Shown: positions 1-7,975 of the stretch, in pieces
Position numbering within the stretch: the stretch's first letter is position 1
How the letters are laid out: each line of letters opens with the position of its first letter
Assembly (NCBI GenBank): GCA_019694515.1
Contig: JAIBBU010000007.1
Span: 70,573 to 112,334 of the forward strand
Reading direction: 5' to 3'
DNA: 41,762 nucleotides
From: Oligoflexia bacterium
GTDB taxonomy: Bacteria > Bdellovibrionota_C > UBA2361 > JBGSMV01
Position numbers and translations under genes: made by a program
The notes under the pieces: generated by a model
The model's input: only the letters and a program-made list of their open reading frames with translations
What the model was told of the DNA's origin: nothing
The model's database searches: none

Positions 1-491
1 CCCAGCAGTGGCCGGTTCTTGAAGCTCTTCTCAAGCCGGTAGCCCAGCTGCCCGGCAAACAGCAGCCGGATTAATGTAGTGGTGTCTTTGTATTCCTCCG
101 GAATACGGGGGATTGAGCCTGGGATGCGCTGCGTTGGGAAAACAATATAGTCGGCCTGCGATATTTTGGAGAGTAGCTCCTCCATCCGCCCGGCATTGTT
201 GCCGTCATAAAACGGCAGCTCTAGATTGATGTAATGCGGTTGAGGGGTATCAACCAACCCGACCGGCAACCCATCATCCCAGTGCGGGCCGGCGATCTTC
301 GACTCCGCTGGCACATGCGCCACGATCCATTTTGAGGCCTCAATGTAGGAGTGATCCCCGAAATAGATCGCGCTGAAACAAAAGGCGTATAGAGCGGCAA
401 AAGAGATTACCACTATGGCCGGAAGCCAGGCTGAGCTAATCTTACGAAATGGGTGAACGGCGCCCAACTTAAAGAGATCCTTGGGAAAAAA
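1..491 (-). pseudogene. Headless C-terminal fragment of a GT-C type membrane glycosyltransferase (runs off window)
   Basis: Reading leftwards from 491, an open frame runs to the window edge. It encodes one hydrophobic segment (WLPAIVVISFAALYAFCFSA) followed by a soluble part with SKWIVAHVPAESKIAGPHWD, the usual layout of the last transmembrane helix plus C-terminal soluble domain of ArnT/PMT-like (GT39/GT83) enzymes. An in-frame TGA lies at 492-494 and no ATG occurs before the hydrophobic segment; only a TTG at 465-467 or an internal GTG could start it. The multi-helix catalytic part expected upstream is absent, so I read it as a 5'-truncated gene. A short stand-alone protein with a TTG start is the alternative. 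Confidence 0.6.
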
Positions 492-513
492 TCACCCCCA
501 ATAGTATCAGTCG

Positions 514-3500
514 ATGCTTCAGGCGCAAAAGATCAAATCCTACTGGCCACTGGCATTAATCGTGGTTTTGGCGGCATTTCCGAGGCTCTATAACCTCGGA
601 CACGGCATGGGGGTGCATCCGGATGAGCGCCACATGATTATGGTGGCGAATGATATGCACTTCGCGGATTTGAATCCGCATTCGTTCGCTTATGGGAGTT
701 TCCCTTACTACCTTCTTTTTTTTAGCGCGCATGCTTTATCGATTTTTTCCAAGTTTTTGGCGGGATATGACGGGCTTTTTTGGGTAGGCCGGGTGCTGTG
801 CGTGATGTTTGGATTGGCTGGGATAGTTTTAACGGCCCAGCTCGCCCAACGAATCTACGCTGACAAGCGCGCTGGGTTGATTGCGGCGTTGCTACTGAGC
901 CTAAATGTTTTTCATCTGCAGCTTTCACGCTTTTATACGGTCGATGTCATTCTAGCTACGCTCGGCAGTGCTGCGCTGCTTTGCATGGTGATGCTGGTTC
1001 AGGGCGGAGGACTGTGGATTTGGCTGGCCTGCGGTGTTTTTCTAGGCCTTTCCGTAGCAACTAAAATTACCGCGCTCTTCATGCTGGCGCCGTTAGGTGT
1101 GACCGGGCTGCTGGTGCTTTACCGGGATTGGAGGGGCGGTAATCTGCGCCGGGCGCTGCCGGGTCTCTTGTTGATTTTACCGGTTGCCGGTGTCGCATTT
1201 CTAATTGCTGAACCATATGCAATTTTAGACTTCGCCCGCTTTCGGCACGATGCTGCAGAGCAGACCAGCATGGTGCAGGGGCTGTGGCGACCGCCCTATA
1301 CCATCCAATACATGCATACCGCGCCTTATCTATATCACCTTAAGCAGATGGCGCTCTACACGATGGGGTGGCCCGTGGCGATCGCGGTGTTGCTGGGACT
1401 TAGCAGCGCGATTTATCGCCAGTTTAAGCGCTTAAATCCGGCGGAGCTAGTAGCGCTGGCATATGTCATTCCGGCTTTTCTGATGATCGCGCGCTTTCAG
1501 GTTAAGTTTCCGCGTTATCTGATTGCGCTCTATCCGGTGCTGTTGATCTTTGCCGCAGAGTTTTTGGTAAGGGTTGCCACCGCCAAACGAGCTGCGACCT
1601 TGGATCAGACCACTGGCGGGATGCCGGCGGCGGACCCGGCGATCGAAAGTCGTCGTAAAAGCATGGTGGGTGCGGGAACCTTACTGGGGATCCTTTTCCC
1701 ATGGCGGCTGGATTCATTGTTTCAACCTAAGTTGCTCTTCGGATTGGGGGCCCTGCTTCTAAGTACCGGCGGTGCTGCCTTGGTTGCATCGGGCGGCGCC
1801 TTCAATCCTGCCGCCTGGATCATTTTGGGAGTGTCCGCAGTGCTTGGCGCCAGGGCTTTTAGCCCTCAATTATCGCAGTTCGGCCCTGAAGCACGGCTCT
1901 CCTTTATCTTTACCCCGCTAACGCAAGTGGCTGCGTTGATCGGCGCACTGCTTTGCTGCTTCCTTGCCTGGGCGAGCAGTAGTCCCGTGCTGCCTTCCAA
2001 TGGGCAGGGATATTGGTTAATGGGAATGGTGCTGATCTTTTGCGGGCTGCTGGCTGTACCGATCCGGCGCGTCGGATCGGCGGGCAAAGGTGAGTGGCGT
2101 GCCACGGGATTGCTGGTTGCGATTGTCATGCTAGGGGCGGTGATCGCACGGGTGGTTGCACTTAATCATATTCCCTTCTTCGTGCACGGGGACGAGGGAG
2201 AAAATGCGCGGGTAGCTTTGGAGATCCTCAATGGCCGGCACTCGCTGTTTGATCGGGGGCATTTGAACGCCCCCAACTTAGCGTTTGGAATACAGTCGCT
2301 ATTCTTGTCAATTTTCGGAGTTAGCGTTGAAGGCGCACGGCTGGGAAGCGCGATTATAGGACTCGCGGGTCTCCTGATCTTCTTCGTGCTGGTACATGAA
2401 AATTATGGATCCAGGACGGCGTTGATCGCCCTTACCTTGGCGGCGTTCTTGAATCTGCATCTGTGGCTTTCGCGGGTGGGTACCACCCACGGTCAGGGCC
2501 TGCTCTTCTCTTCATTGGCGGCGCTCTTTTTATTTCGTACGCTGCGCTTCGATTCGCGAAGAATGGCGCTGCTTTGCGGCGTTTCGCTAGGTCTCGCCCT
2601 GCAAAGTTATTGGAGTCTTAGACCACTAGTCTTGATCTGTTTTCTTGCGCTGCTTCTGCCCTTCGCACAAACTGCCTCCAGCCGCAGGCATAGCTGGTGG
2701 AATCTGTTGTGTCTGCTGCTTGGCATAGTACTCGGAAGCGGCCCCGCTTTGACGGGGTTATTCACGACTGCAGGCGGGGGCGGCGAACAAATTTCGCTGC
2801 TCGATTTTTTCACCGGTACGCTGCCCGACGGCTATCTTGCTGCTAGGTCGACCGATAACTATCTGATCGCGCTGTTGAGTCAGATGGGGCAGTTGATTTT
2901 TACTCCTTTGACCCTTAATCAAAGCGGCTCGGAATGGTTTGGAGCGGGGAGGCGCATGCTATTGCCTGTGATCGGGGGCGCCTACGTGGTCATGCTGCTA
3001 TTAGGCTTGAGCCGTGGTGTGCGCGGAATAAGGTCTAGAACCTACGAGAATGCGCTGTGGTTCGTGCCCTCCATCGCCGTGCTGATTTTTTCATGGTATC
3101 TGGGTTTCCCCGCCGATCTCCCGGGCTGGCAGCGCATGGGGGCTGAGCTGCCCTTCATCATACTTCTCGCTGCGTTCTTCATTTCCGAAGTGGCAGGAGT
3201 GCTAACTCTGAGCTTCCCGCGATGGCGGCTAGGGGAGTGTTTCGTACTCGTCGTCTTATTCTTTTCAACGGAGTACGGGATCACTTCTTTTTTTAGAGAT
3301 CCATACATGCAGGCTGATACCACCAGCACCTTTCAGACCAGCATGATCCGGAGTCTGGAACGGATCCCGAAAGAGAGCCACGTCTATCTCTTCACCGCGC
3401 TTGATAATACGCCGACGTATCAGACCTACTATAGTTACGGATCGATTTGGCTGAGTCGCCCGGGCAGCGTCGGGAGTGATATCCAAGTTAGCGGCAGTCA

Positions 3501-3702
3501 AATTGAGGCAGTCCTACGAACCGAGCTCGATCGAACTCGTGATGCCGCGTTTGTCTTCTATCTGAGTGATAAAGAGCGGGTGTTTCCGCACTTAAGACAG
3601 CTGCTGCCGAATGGCTATCTTTCAGAGGTGCCCTTTGAAAGATTCAAGAATGGCATCGGCATTTACCAGGTTGCCGCCGCCGACCTCATCCTCGCCCGCT
3701 AG
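514..3702 (+). CDS. Large polytopic GT-C glycosyltransferase, apparently two fused modules
   Basis: 1062 residues with many membrane segments. Two separate first-loop acidic motifs of the ArnT/PMT/GT83 type are visible, each after an opening hydrophobic helix: HPDERH near residue 35 and HGDEGEN near residue 553. Residues 1-355 resemble the N-terminal catalytic half of one GT-C enzyme. Residues 355-535 are extra membrane segments and linkers. Residues 535-1062 resemble a full GT-C enzyme with a C-terminal soluble tail. Such enzymes transfer sugars from polyprenyl-phosphate donors at the periplasmic face, so a role in envelope glycan or lipid A/protein glycosylation is inferred. No clear ribosome-binding site precedes the ATG. 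Substrate is unknown. Confidence 0.8.
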   Translation: MLQAQKIKSYWPLALIVVLAAFPRLYNLGHGMGVHPDERHMIMVANDMHFADLNPHSFAYGSFPYYLLFFSAHALSIFSKFLAGYDGLFWVGRVLCVMFGLAGIVLTAQLAQRIYADKRAGLIAALLLSLNVFHLQLSRFYTVDVILATLGSAALLCMVMLVQGGGLWIWLACGVFLGLSVATKITALFMLAPLGVTGLLVLYRDWRGGNLRRALPGLLLILPVAGVAFLIAEPYAILDFARFRHDAAEQTSMVQGLWRPPYTIQYMHTAPYLYHLKQMALYTMGWPVAIAVLLGLSSAIYRQFKRLNPAELVALAYVIPAFLMIARFQVKFPRYLIALYPVLLIFAAEFLVRVATAKRAATLDQTTGGMPAADPAIESRRKSMVGAGTLLGILFPWRLDSLFQPKLLFGLGALLLSTGGAALVASGGAFNPAAWIILGVSAVLGARAFSPQLSQFGPEARLSFIFTPLTQVAALIGALLCCFLAWASSSPVLPSNGQGYWLMGMVLIFCGLLAVPIRRVGSAGKGEWRATGLLVAIVMLGAVIARVVALNHIPFFVHGDEGENARVALEILNGRHSLFDRGHLNAPNLAFGIQSLFLSIFGVSVEGARLGSAIIGLAGLLIFFVLVHENYGSRTALIALTLAAFLNLHLWLSRVGTTHGQGLLFSSLAALFLFRTLRFDSRRMALLCGVSLGLALQSYWSLRPLVLICFLALLLPFAQTASSRRHSWWNLLCLLLGIVLGSGPALTGLFTTAGGGGEQISLLDFFTGTLPDGYLAARSTDNYLIALLSQMGQLIFTPLTLNQSGSEWFGAGRRMLLPVIGGAYVVMLLLGLSRGVRGIRSRTYENALWFVPSIAVLIFSWYLGFPADLPGWQRMGAELPFIILLAAFFISEVAGVLTLSFPRWRLGECFVLVVLFFSTEYGITSFFRDPYMQADTTSTFQTSMIRSLERIPKESHVYLFTALDNTPTYQTYYSYGSIWLSRPGSVGSDIQVSGSQIEAVLRTELDRTRDAAFVFYLSDKERVFPHLRQLLPNGYLSEVPFERFKNGIGIYQVAAADLILAR

Positions 3703-3710
3703 CTGCGCGT

Positions 3711-3739
3711 TTCGGCGCCCCGATAAAATGAGCGCCGAA
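3711..3739 (+). terminator. Hairpin after the GT-C gene, possible terminator
   Basis: TTCGGCGC (3711-3718) pairs with GCGCCGAA (3732-3739) nine bases after the stop codon of the large glycosyltransferase. There is no T-tract, so intrinsic termination is doubtful. Confidence 0.3.
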
Positions 3740-3790
3740 GTATGAAGCATCCCCTACCTAACTGTCGATTAGAGGCTATACGGAAGCTGT

Positions 3791-4510
3791 ATGAGACGTA
3801 TTCTGCCCTCAATTACCACCCATGGACTGCGAGCCGATAGCAACTGGCACACCAAGCTAGGGGAAATCACTAGACTGGGAATCGATCAATGCGCGCTTTT
3901 CGTAACTGGGGTGAAATCCACTGACCGTCCTGCATTGTTCAGCGCACTCTTAGCGGCGTCTAAGCATAGGCCGTTTCGCATTCCATTCGTGCATGCCGTC
4001 AGCAATATGGCACCGGCTGAATTTGAATTTCTGATCTCCAACTTTGGGACGGAGAGATTCAATCTACATCCGGTCTCCGAGTTTCCACTCAGCCATGCTC
4101 TTGATGCAGAATTGCGTAGCCGCATTTTCATTGAAAATGCTTCTCCCGACCGCGCTCTCACGGCGGCAGATCTGCACGGTTTTGCGGGGCTTTGCGTCGA
4201 TATTTCACATCTTGAGGAGATGCGCCTCAACCGCCTAGAGGCCTTCCAAAGATTTCTGCCGGCGCTGGCAGCCTTCCCGATTGGAGCCAATCATATCAGC
4301 GCTGTCAGGACAGAAAGAGCGGGGGAAGCTCCGCTCAGCGTGCACCTTTTTCAGGATCTCGAAGATTTTCGGTATCTGCAGCAGTACTCCGCCGCCGTAT
4401 TCGCTGACATTTGCGCGCTAGAGCTCGAAAATCCGATTCAGGAGCAGCTTGATGCGATCAAGTTCATCGAAGAACTCCTAGCAATCCCGAGTGTGAAAGC
4501 CGCGGCTTAA
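3791..4510 (+). CDS. Putative TIM-barrel protein, sugar isomerase/AP-endonuclease-like
   Basis: 239 residues, no signal peptide or membrane segment. Successive beta-strand-like motifs end in likely metal or substrate ligands: IPFVHA (about 64-69), RFNLHP (about 89-94), IFIEN (about 112-116), LCVDISHLEE (about 135-144), NHIS (about 165-168) and LELENP near 215. This run of H/E/D/H/E along a barrel-length protein is typical of the xylose-isomerase-like/endonuclease IV fold. I assign only the fold; the reaction is unknown. It lies alone between the glycosyltransferase and the cytochrome gene. Confidence 0.6.
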   Translation: MRRILPSITTHGLRADSNWHTKLGEITRLGIDQCALFVTGVKSTDRPALFSALLAASKHRPFRIPFVHAVSNMAPAEFEFLISNFGTERFNLHPVSEFPLSHALDAELRSRIFIENASPDRALTAADLHGFAGLCVDISHLEEMRLNRLEAFQRFLPALAAFPIGANHISAVRTERAGEAPLSVHLFQDLEDFRYLQQYSAAVFADICALELENPIQEQLDAIKFIEELLAIPSVKAAA

Positions 4511-4777
4511 GATTCAGACATTGCGGGCACACTGTTTACTTGATCCCAAATCTAAGGCTCTCGCATCTCAAGCGGGTCGCTGATCTTCAGAAAGTTGCGT
4601 GAAATCTGCGAGTTTCTCGTAGGTTAAAGGGCTGTGCGCTGTCGTGGACGAGATTAGGAAAGGTGCCTAGATATTGAATATTTCCCTCAACTTGGAGCAA
4701 CAAAGCGCTAATCGCAGATATGATTATGAATGGAAAAGGTGGTATCATTCTACTCCCGAATTAACCGCGGGGATCAA

Positions 4778-6115
4778 ATGAAAAAGTTGTTACGTTCGTT
4801 CTTCTTCCTTTCGCTCTCTCTTTCAGCCGCCATTCTGACCGCCGTCTCAGTTTTTGCCCAGGATGTGACTCGGCTGGGTGGAGATCTCACTTCATATATG
4901 CCGCTTTTTACGGCGTTGGAATTACCGGCTCCCAACATTCGTTCGGAGGAGATGTTCCAATATCATTTACAGGGGCACACAGATTTCCATGGCTCGTTCC
5001 GTGGTGTGCTGCGCGATGGAAAACCGATCTTGGGCCCATTCTTTAATCACCAAGCCTGCGGTGCTTGTCACGTCAAAGACGGGCGCGGTCCGATTGAGAT
5101 CAGCCGCAATTCTTTCGGCAGTGCGATGTTGATCAAGGTTGCGCTAAAGGGACTTAACTCCGACGGTTCGCCGCGCAGTATTCCGGGAGTGGGAGAACAG
5201 CTTCAGGATCACTCACTGCGCTTTAAAACCCGCTATAATATTTCGTTAGCTTGGAAATATTTGCAGGGGGCTTACCTCGACGGCACGCCTTATATTTTGC
5301 GGCGTCCCCGTTTGAATTACACGATTCCGGATGTAGATACGTCGAAGGTCGTCAGTTCTCTTAGAATGTCCCCGACTGTCATAGGGATGGGATTGCTGGA
5401 GGCTGTGCCGGTCGAGACGCTTGAAGCGTTAAGTGACCCCGATGATTTGGATGGAGACGGCATATCGGGAGAAGTCAGTCGAGTAATTGATCGCGCAACC
5501 GGGTTGCCGGCAGTGGGACGTTTCGGATTTCGCGCTTCGCATCCCTCAGTTAAGCAACAGTCCGCTGCCGCGTTCTTTAATGACATGGGGATGACTAACT
5601 CAATTTTCGGAGCGACAGAAAGCTCCTTGGATGTCGATCCCGCGGTGCTAGAGCGAGTCACCTTCTACCAGCAGGCTGCTAGCGTCCCAGCGGCTCGTGA
5701 GCAGAATGATCCTGATGTGCAGGAGGGCAAGAATCTTTTCAAACTTCTCAATTGTCAGACCTGCCACGTCATGACGTTGCGGACAGGTGAGACTGAGGTT
5801 CAAGAGGTTTCCAATCAGGAATTTCATCCCTTCACCGATCTTTTGCTCCACGATATGGGTGCTGGGCTCGCCGACAAGCGGCGTGAATTTACCGCCAACG
5901 GCAGAGAATGGCGAACCACTCCGCTGTGGGGCCTAGGTTTGGTCAGAATCCTGCTGGACCACGGTTCCATTGGTTATATGCATGATGGGCGTGCACGAAC
6001 CTTGGAAGAAGCCATTCTTTGGCATGGTGGGGAAGGCGCCCGTTCCCGGGATGGGTTTAAGGCTCTAAATAAAACCCAGCGCGAGCAGCTAGTACGTTTC
6101 CTGAAATCGCTTTAG
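4778..6115 (+). CDS. Di-haem oxidoreductase (DHOR/DUF1111 family), exported c-type cytochrome
   Basis: 445 residues. The start at 4778 is preferred over the upstream ATG at 4730 because it directly precedes a signal peptide (basic MKK, then a hydrophobic run to about residue 27, ending FAQ) and follows a GGGGA ribosome-binding site. Two haem c sites are visible: CGACH at 94-98 and CQTCH at 326-330. A DPDDLDGDGISG motif (about 220-231), characteristic of DHOR proteins sometimes labelled thiol oxidoreductases, supports the family. It should act in the periplasm in electron transfer or peroxidase-like chemistry; the physiological substrate is not known. Confidence 0.9.
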   Translation: MKKLLRSFFFLSLSLSAAILTAVSVFAQDVTRLGGDLTSYMPLFTALELPAPNIRSEEMFQYHLQGHTDFHGSFRGVLRDGKPILGPFFNHQACGACHVKDGRGPIEISRNSFGSAMLIKVALKGLNSDGSPRSIPGVGEQLQDHSLRFKTRYNISLAWKYLQGAYLDGTPYILRRPRLNYTIPDVDTSKVVSSLRMSPTVIGMGLLEAVPVETLEALSDPDDLDGDGISGEVSRVIDRATGLPAVGRFGFRASHPSVKQQSAAAFFNDMGMTNSIFGATESSLDVDPAVLERVTFYQQAASVPAAREQNDPDVQEGKNLFKLLNCQTCHVMTLRTGETEVQEVSNQEFHPFTDLLLHDMGAGLADKRREFTANGREWRTTPLWGLGLVRILLDHGSIGYMHDGRARTLEEAILWHGGEGARSRDGFKALNKTQREQLVRFLKSL

Positions 6116-6311
6116 GACGCCTTGTCATTGTAGATCTCATAAAATTCGAGGACGGGTTACCTGTCTATGCGCGCGGCCCTGTGGTTGTTGTACGAGTTGC
6201 GCAATCCGAGGGAAAAACTCCTGTCGTTCCGAGCGCAGCGGCAGCGATTATGTCCTTAGATTGTACGTTGAGCCTGGCTGCGTTTCGCCGCGCGTCCCGA
6301 CTGCTAACGCG

Positions 6312-6746
6312 TTAAACCAGCGTCAGTTTAACCAGCGACGGATTGGTGGTGTTCTCCGAAACAGGGCAGCGCCTTTCGACCTCTTCCAAGAACTCTCGCT
6401 TCTGTTCGTGAGTCAGATCTGCATCTATCGCTACCGTGAGATTGAATACTTTAAAACCGGCCCTTTCGCTGGTACTGCGTCCCAGCAGGACATCAGTATT
6501 AATTTCGCCCACGGTTTTGATCGACATCCCGCGCAACGTCATATTTTTTTGGCGTGCCACAATTCGGCCAATGCTGGCCACGCAGCCCGCGAGCGAAGCG
6601 AGATAATATTCCAGCGGGGAAGGTCCTTGGTCGTTCCCCCCGCCCGCTTTGTTCTGATCAATTAAAAAGGTATGCGCTCCGGCGCGGCACTCAATCAGCG
6701 TGCCTTCCTTCATCTCCGCGCTAACTTCGACATTCTTAACTGGCAT
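6312..6746 (-). CDS. OsmC family peroxiredoxin-like protein
   Basis: 144 residues starting at the ATG at 6746, beginning MPVKNVEVS. The longer frame upstream overlaps the preceding gene and is ignored. The two OsmC-type cysteines are present: LAGCVAS (about 58) and RRCPVSENT (about 127). The PSPLEYYLASLAGC helix is diagnostic of the family, which reduces organic hydroperoxides or handles reactive sulfur. It is the last gene of a leftward set with the two small membrane proteins upstream, its start overlapping the preceding gene by 11 bp, so translational coupling is likely. Control by the neighbouring ArsR regulator is inferred from the shared operator region. Confidence 0.92.
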   Translation of the reverse strand: MPVKNVEVSAEMKEGTLIECRAGAHTFLIDQNKAGGGNDQGPSPLEYYLASLAGCVASIGRIVARQKNMTLRGMSIKTVGEINTDVLLGRSTSERAGFKVFNLTVAIDADLTHEQKREFLEEVERRCPVSENTTNPSLVKLTLV

Positions 6747-6990
6747 CGATTTTCTCCGTTTGTTCGGCGGCCTTATTATGCCGTCGTTCCTGTCTCTGAA
6801 TTCTTTGTCTTTGAAATAGCCCGACCCCAAGTAATCCCGGCGCCACAAAATAGCATAAAGGACAGACTGCGCCAGTTAGTGCGGCTGCGGCCAAGCCCAA
6901 TGCACCGACTCCTGCGCCGAGTGCCATGCAGCTATTAGCTTCGGCCTTTTGGCGCAGCAGTTCTTCTCTGCTAGTTCGATCGCCGGGCAT
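6736..6990 (-). CDS. Small membrane protein of the OsmC/ArsR module
   Basis: 84 residues with a hydrophilic N-terminus, a hydrophobic stretch at about 23-62 that can form two helices, and a basic tail rich in Gln and Arg. A VCPLCYF motif places a CxxC at the centre of the membrane part, suggesting metal, thiol or redox function. It lies 5 bp downstream of the Cys-rich small protein gene and overlaps the osmC-like gene. I do not recognise the family. Confidence 0.65.
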   Translation of the reverse strand: MPGDRTSREELLRQKAEANSCMALGAGVGALGLAAAALTGAVCPLCYFVAPGLLGVGLFQRQRIQRQERRHNKAAEQTEKIDAS

Positions 6991-6995
6991 TTAGC

Positions 6996-7169
6996 TTAGC
7001 GGAAGATCGCCAATAATACCGCGGCCACTGCTACGGTACCCCAGATATACAGGCATGGTGTGCAGCTTAGCTTGCTCGAGCAGCAGGAATTGGCGGATTT
7101 ACCGCAGCATCCCCCGGAGCATTCCTGATCCTGCTTGCACTCGTGATCGCTGTTTTTTGCTTCAGTCAT
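6996..7169 (-). CDS. 57-residue Cys-rich membrane-anchored protein
   Basis: Short frame from the ATG at 7169 to TAA at 6996. The first half holds eight cysteines (motifs SGGCCGKS, NSCCSS, SCTPC), followed by one transmembrane helix (about 39-55) and a final Arg. AAGG lies 7 bases before the start, and a good leftward promoter lies about 30 bases further up. It is the first gene of the leftward set ending in the OsmC protein and is divergent from arsR. Metal or reactive-sulfur binding is inferred from cysteine content only. Confidence 0.7.
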   Translation of the reverse strand: MTEAKNSDHECKQDQECSGGCCGKSANSCCSSKLSCTPCLYIWGTVAVAAVLLAIFR

Positions 7170-7194
7170 TGTTTAGCCTTGCGTTCAATATCAC

Positions 7195-7216
7195 TATATA
7201 ATAGTATAATTATATA
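7195..7216. promoter_or_regulatory. Palindromic operator, probable ArsR-family binding site
   Basis: Perfect 8-bp inverted repeat TATATAAT-N6-ATTATATA (arms 7195-7202 and 7209-7216) between the divergent regulator gene and the small-protein/OsmC genes. The size and AT-rich symmetry fit an ArsR/SmtB dimer. It overlaps the leftward -10 box, so binding would repress. Confidence 0.7.
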
Positions 7217-7231
7217 TTATCAATATTTCAA
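7203..7231 (-). promoter_or_regulatory. Leftward promoter for the Cys-rich/membrane/OsmC genes
   Basis: On the minus strand TTGAAA (7231-7226) is followed after exactly 17 bases by TATACT (7208-7203). The -10 box is the centre of the operator palindrome. A weaker rightward candidate for the regulator gene, TTGCGT (7179-7184) with TAGTAT (7202-7207) at 17-base spacing, overlaps the same site. Confidence 0.6.
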
Positions 7232-7244
7232 GGGGCAGTTCCGC

Positions 7245-7577
7245 ATGGCTAAAGCGGCGTTAAAACGTCTATCCGATTCTGAGTTCGAACACATAGCGGC
7301 TCATTTTAGAGCGCTGAGCGAGGTCAGCCGGTTACGTATAGTGGCAGCGCTGCAGTCCGGGGAGCATAACGTAACCGAGTTAGTAGAGATCACCGGCCTA
7401 AGTCAGCCTAATGTATCGCGGCACCTGCAAATCTTACTTAATACCGGCTTGGTGGAGCGCAAGAAGCGGGGATTAAATGCGCTTTATCAGATCGCGGATG
7501 AGAGTCTCATGGAACTCTGCGGTGTCGTCTGTCGTGGAGCGGCGGCGTGCCGTCAGCGGAGATTAAGCACAAAATGA
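7245..7577 (+). CDS. ArsR/SmtB family transcriptional regulator
   Basis: 110 residues; start chosen at 7245 after an AGGGG ribosome-binding site rather than the in-frame ATG at 7143. A winged-helix pattern is clear: LSEVSRLRIVAAL, then NVTELVEITGLSQPNVSRHLQILLNTGLVERKK. No cysteine lies in the recognition region, but three cluster near the C-terminus (LCGVVCRGAAAC), a plausible metal or thiol sensing site in the last helix. It probably represses itself and the divergent OsmC set through the palindrome at 7195-7216. The inducer is unknown. Confidence 0.92.
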   Translation: MAKAALKRLSDSEFEHIAAHFRALSEVSRLRIVAALQSGEHNVTELVEITGLSQPNVSRHLQILLNTGLVERKKRGLNALYQIADESLMELCGVVCRGAAACRQRRLSTK

Positions 7578-7596
7578 TTTTTATTGGAGGATATTT

Positions 7597-7782
7597 ATGC
7601 AATCAAATGTAGGCACTCTGGACCGTGGGGTTAGAATTTTGGCTGGGCTAGCGATAATCTTGTGGGGCTTGAGCAGCCACAATTGGCTTGGCGCGATTGG
7701 GCTCGTACCGCTTCTGACCGGCCTAGTGCGTTGGTGCCCGGCTTACTGCCCGCTAGGTATCTCGACCGTAAAGAAGGCCTAA
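7597..7782 (+). CDS. DUF2892 (YgaP-like transmembrane) protein
   Basis: 61 residues with two membrane helices separated by a short loop. The opening NVGTLDRGVRILAGL and closing RWCPAYCPLGI match the DUF2892 domain, which in YgaP is joined to a rhodanese. A GGAGG ribosome-binding site lies 7 bases upstream. It follows arsR by 19 bp and is co-transcribed with it up to the terminator at 7799. Two cysteines (CPAYC) near the C-terminus recall the CxxC motifs of the divergent genes. Confidence 0.88.
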   Translation: MQSNVGTLDRGVRILAGLAIILWGLSSHNWLGAIGLVPLLTGLVRWCPAYCPLGISTVKKA

Positions 7783-7798
7783 CCTAGCCATTTCATTC

Positions 7799-7855
7799 CG
7801 GCCGGCTTTGCAGTAGCGCAGTAGCAGCTACCATGCAAAGCCGGCCGTGCTTTTT
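7799..7855 (+). terminator. Rho-independent terminator after the arsR-DUF2892 operon
   Basis: Perfect 14-bp stem, CGGCCGGCTTTGCA (7799-7812) with TGCAAAGCCGGCCG (7834-7847), followed by TGCTTTTT. It ends transcription 17 bp after the DUF2892 gene. Confidence 0.85.
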
Positions 7856-7975
7856 AAGCGCTTCGTCGGCTGGCCTGCCCCTTAGGCTACTTCTACAGGC
7901 TCACCAGCCATAACTGTTTCAGACTCGCAGTCGTAGCATTCGTGCTCTTTTTGGTTGTTGAAAGAGGTTGAATTT

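Noticed and set aside
7143..7244. N-terminal extension of the ArsR protein from the ATG at 7143
   Set aside because: It would cover the divergent promoter and operator and overlap the Cys-rich gene; the start at 7245 has a proper ribosome-binding site.
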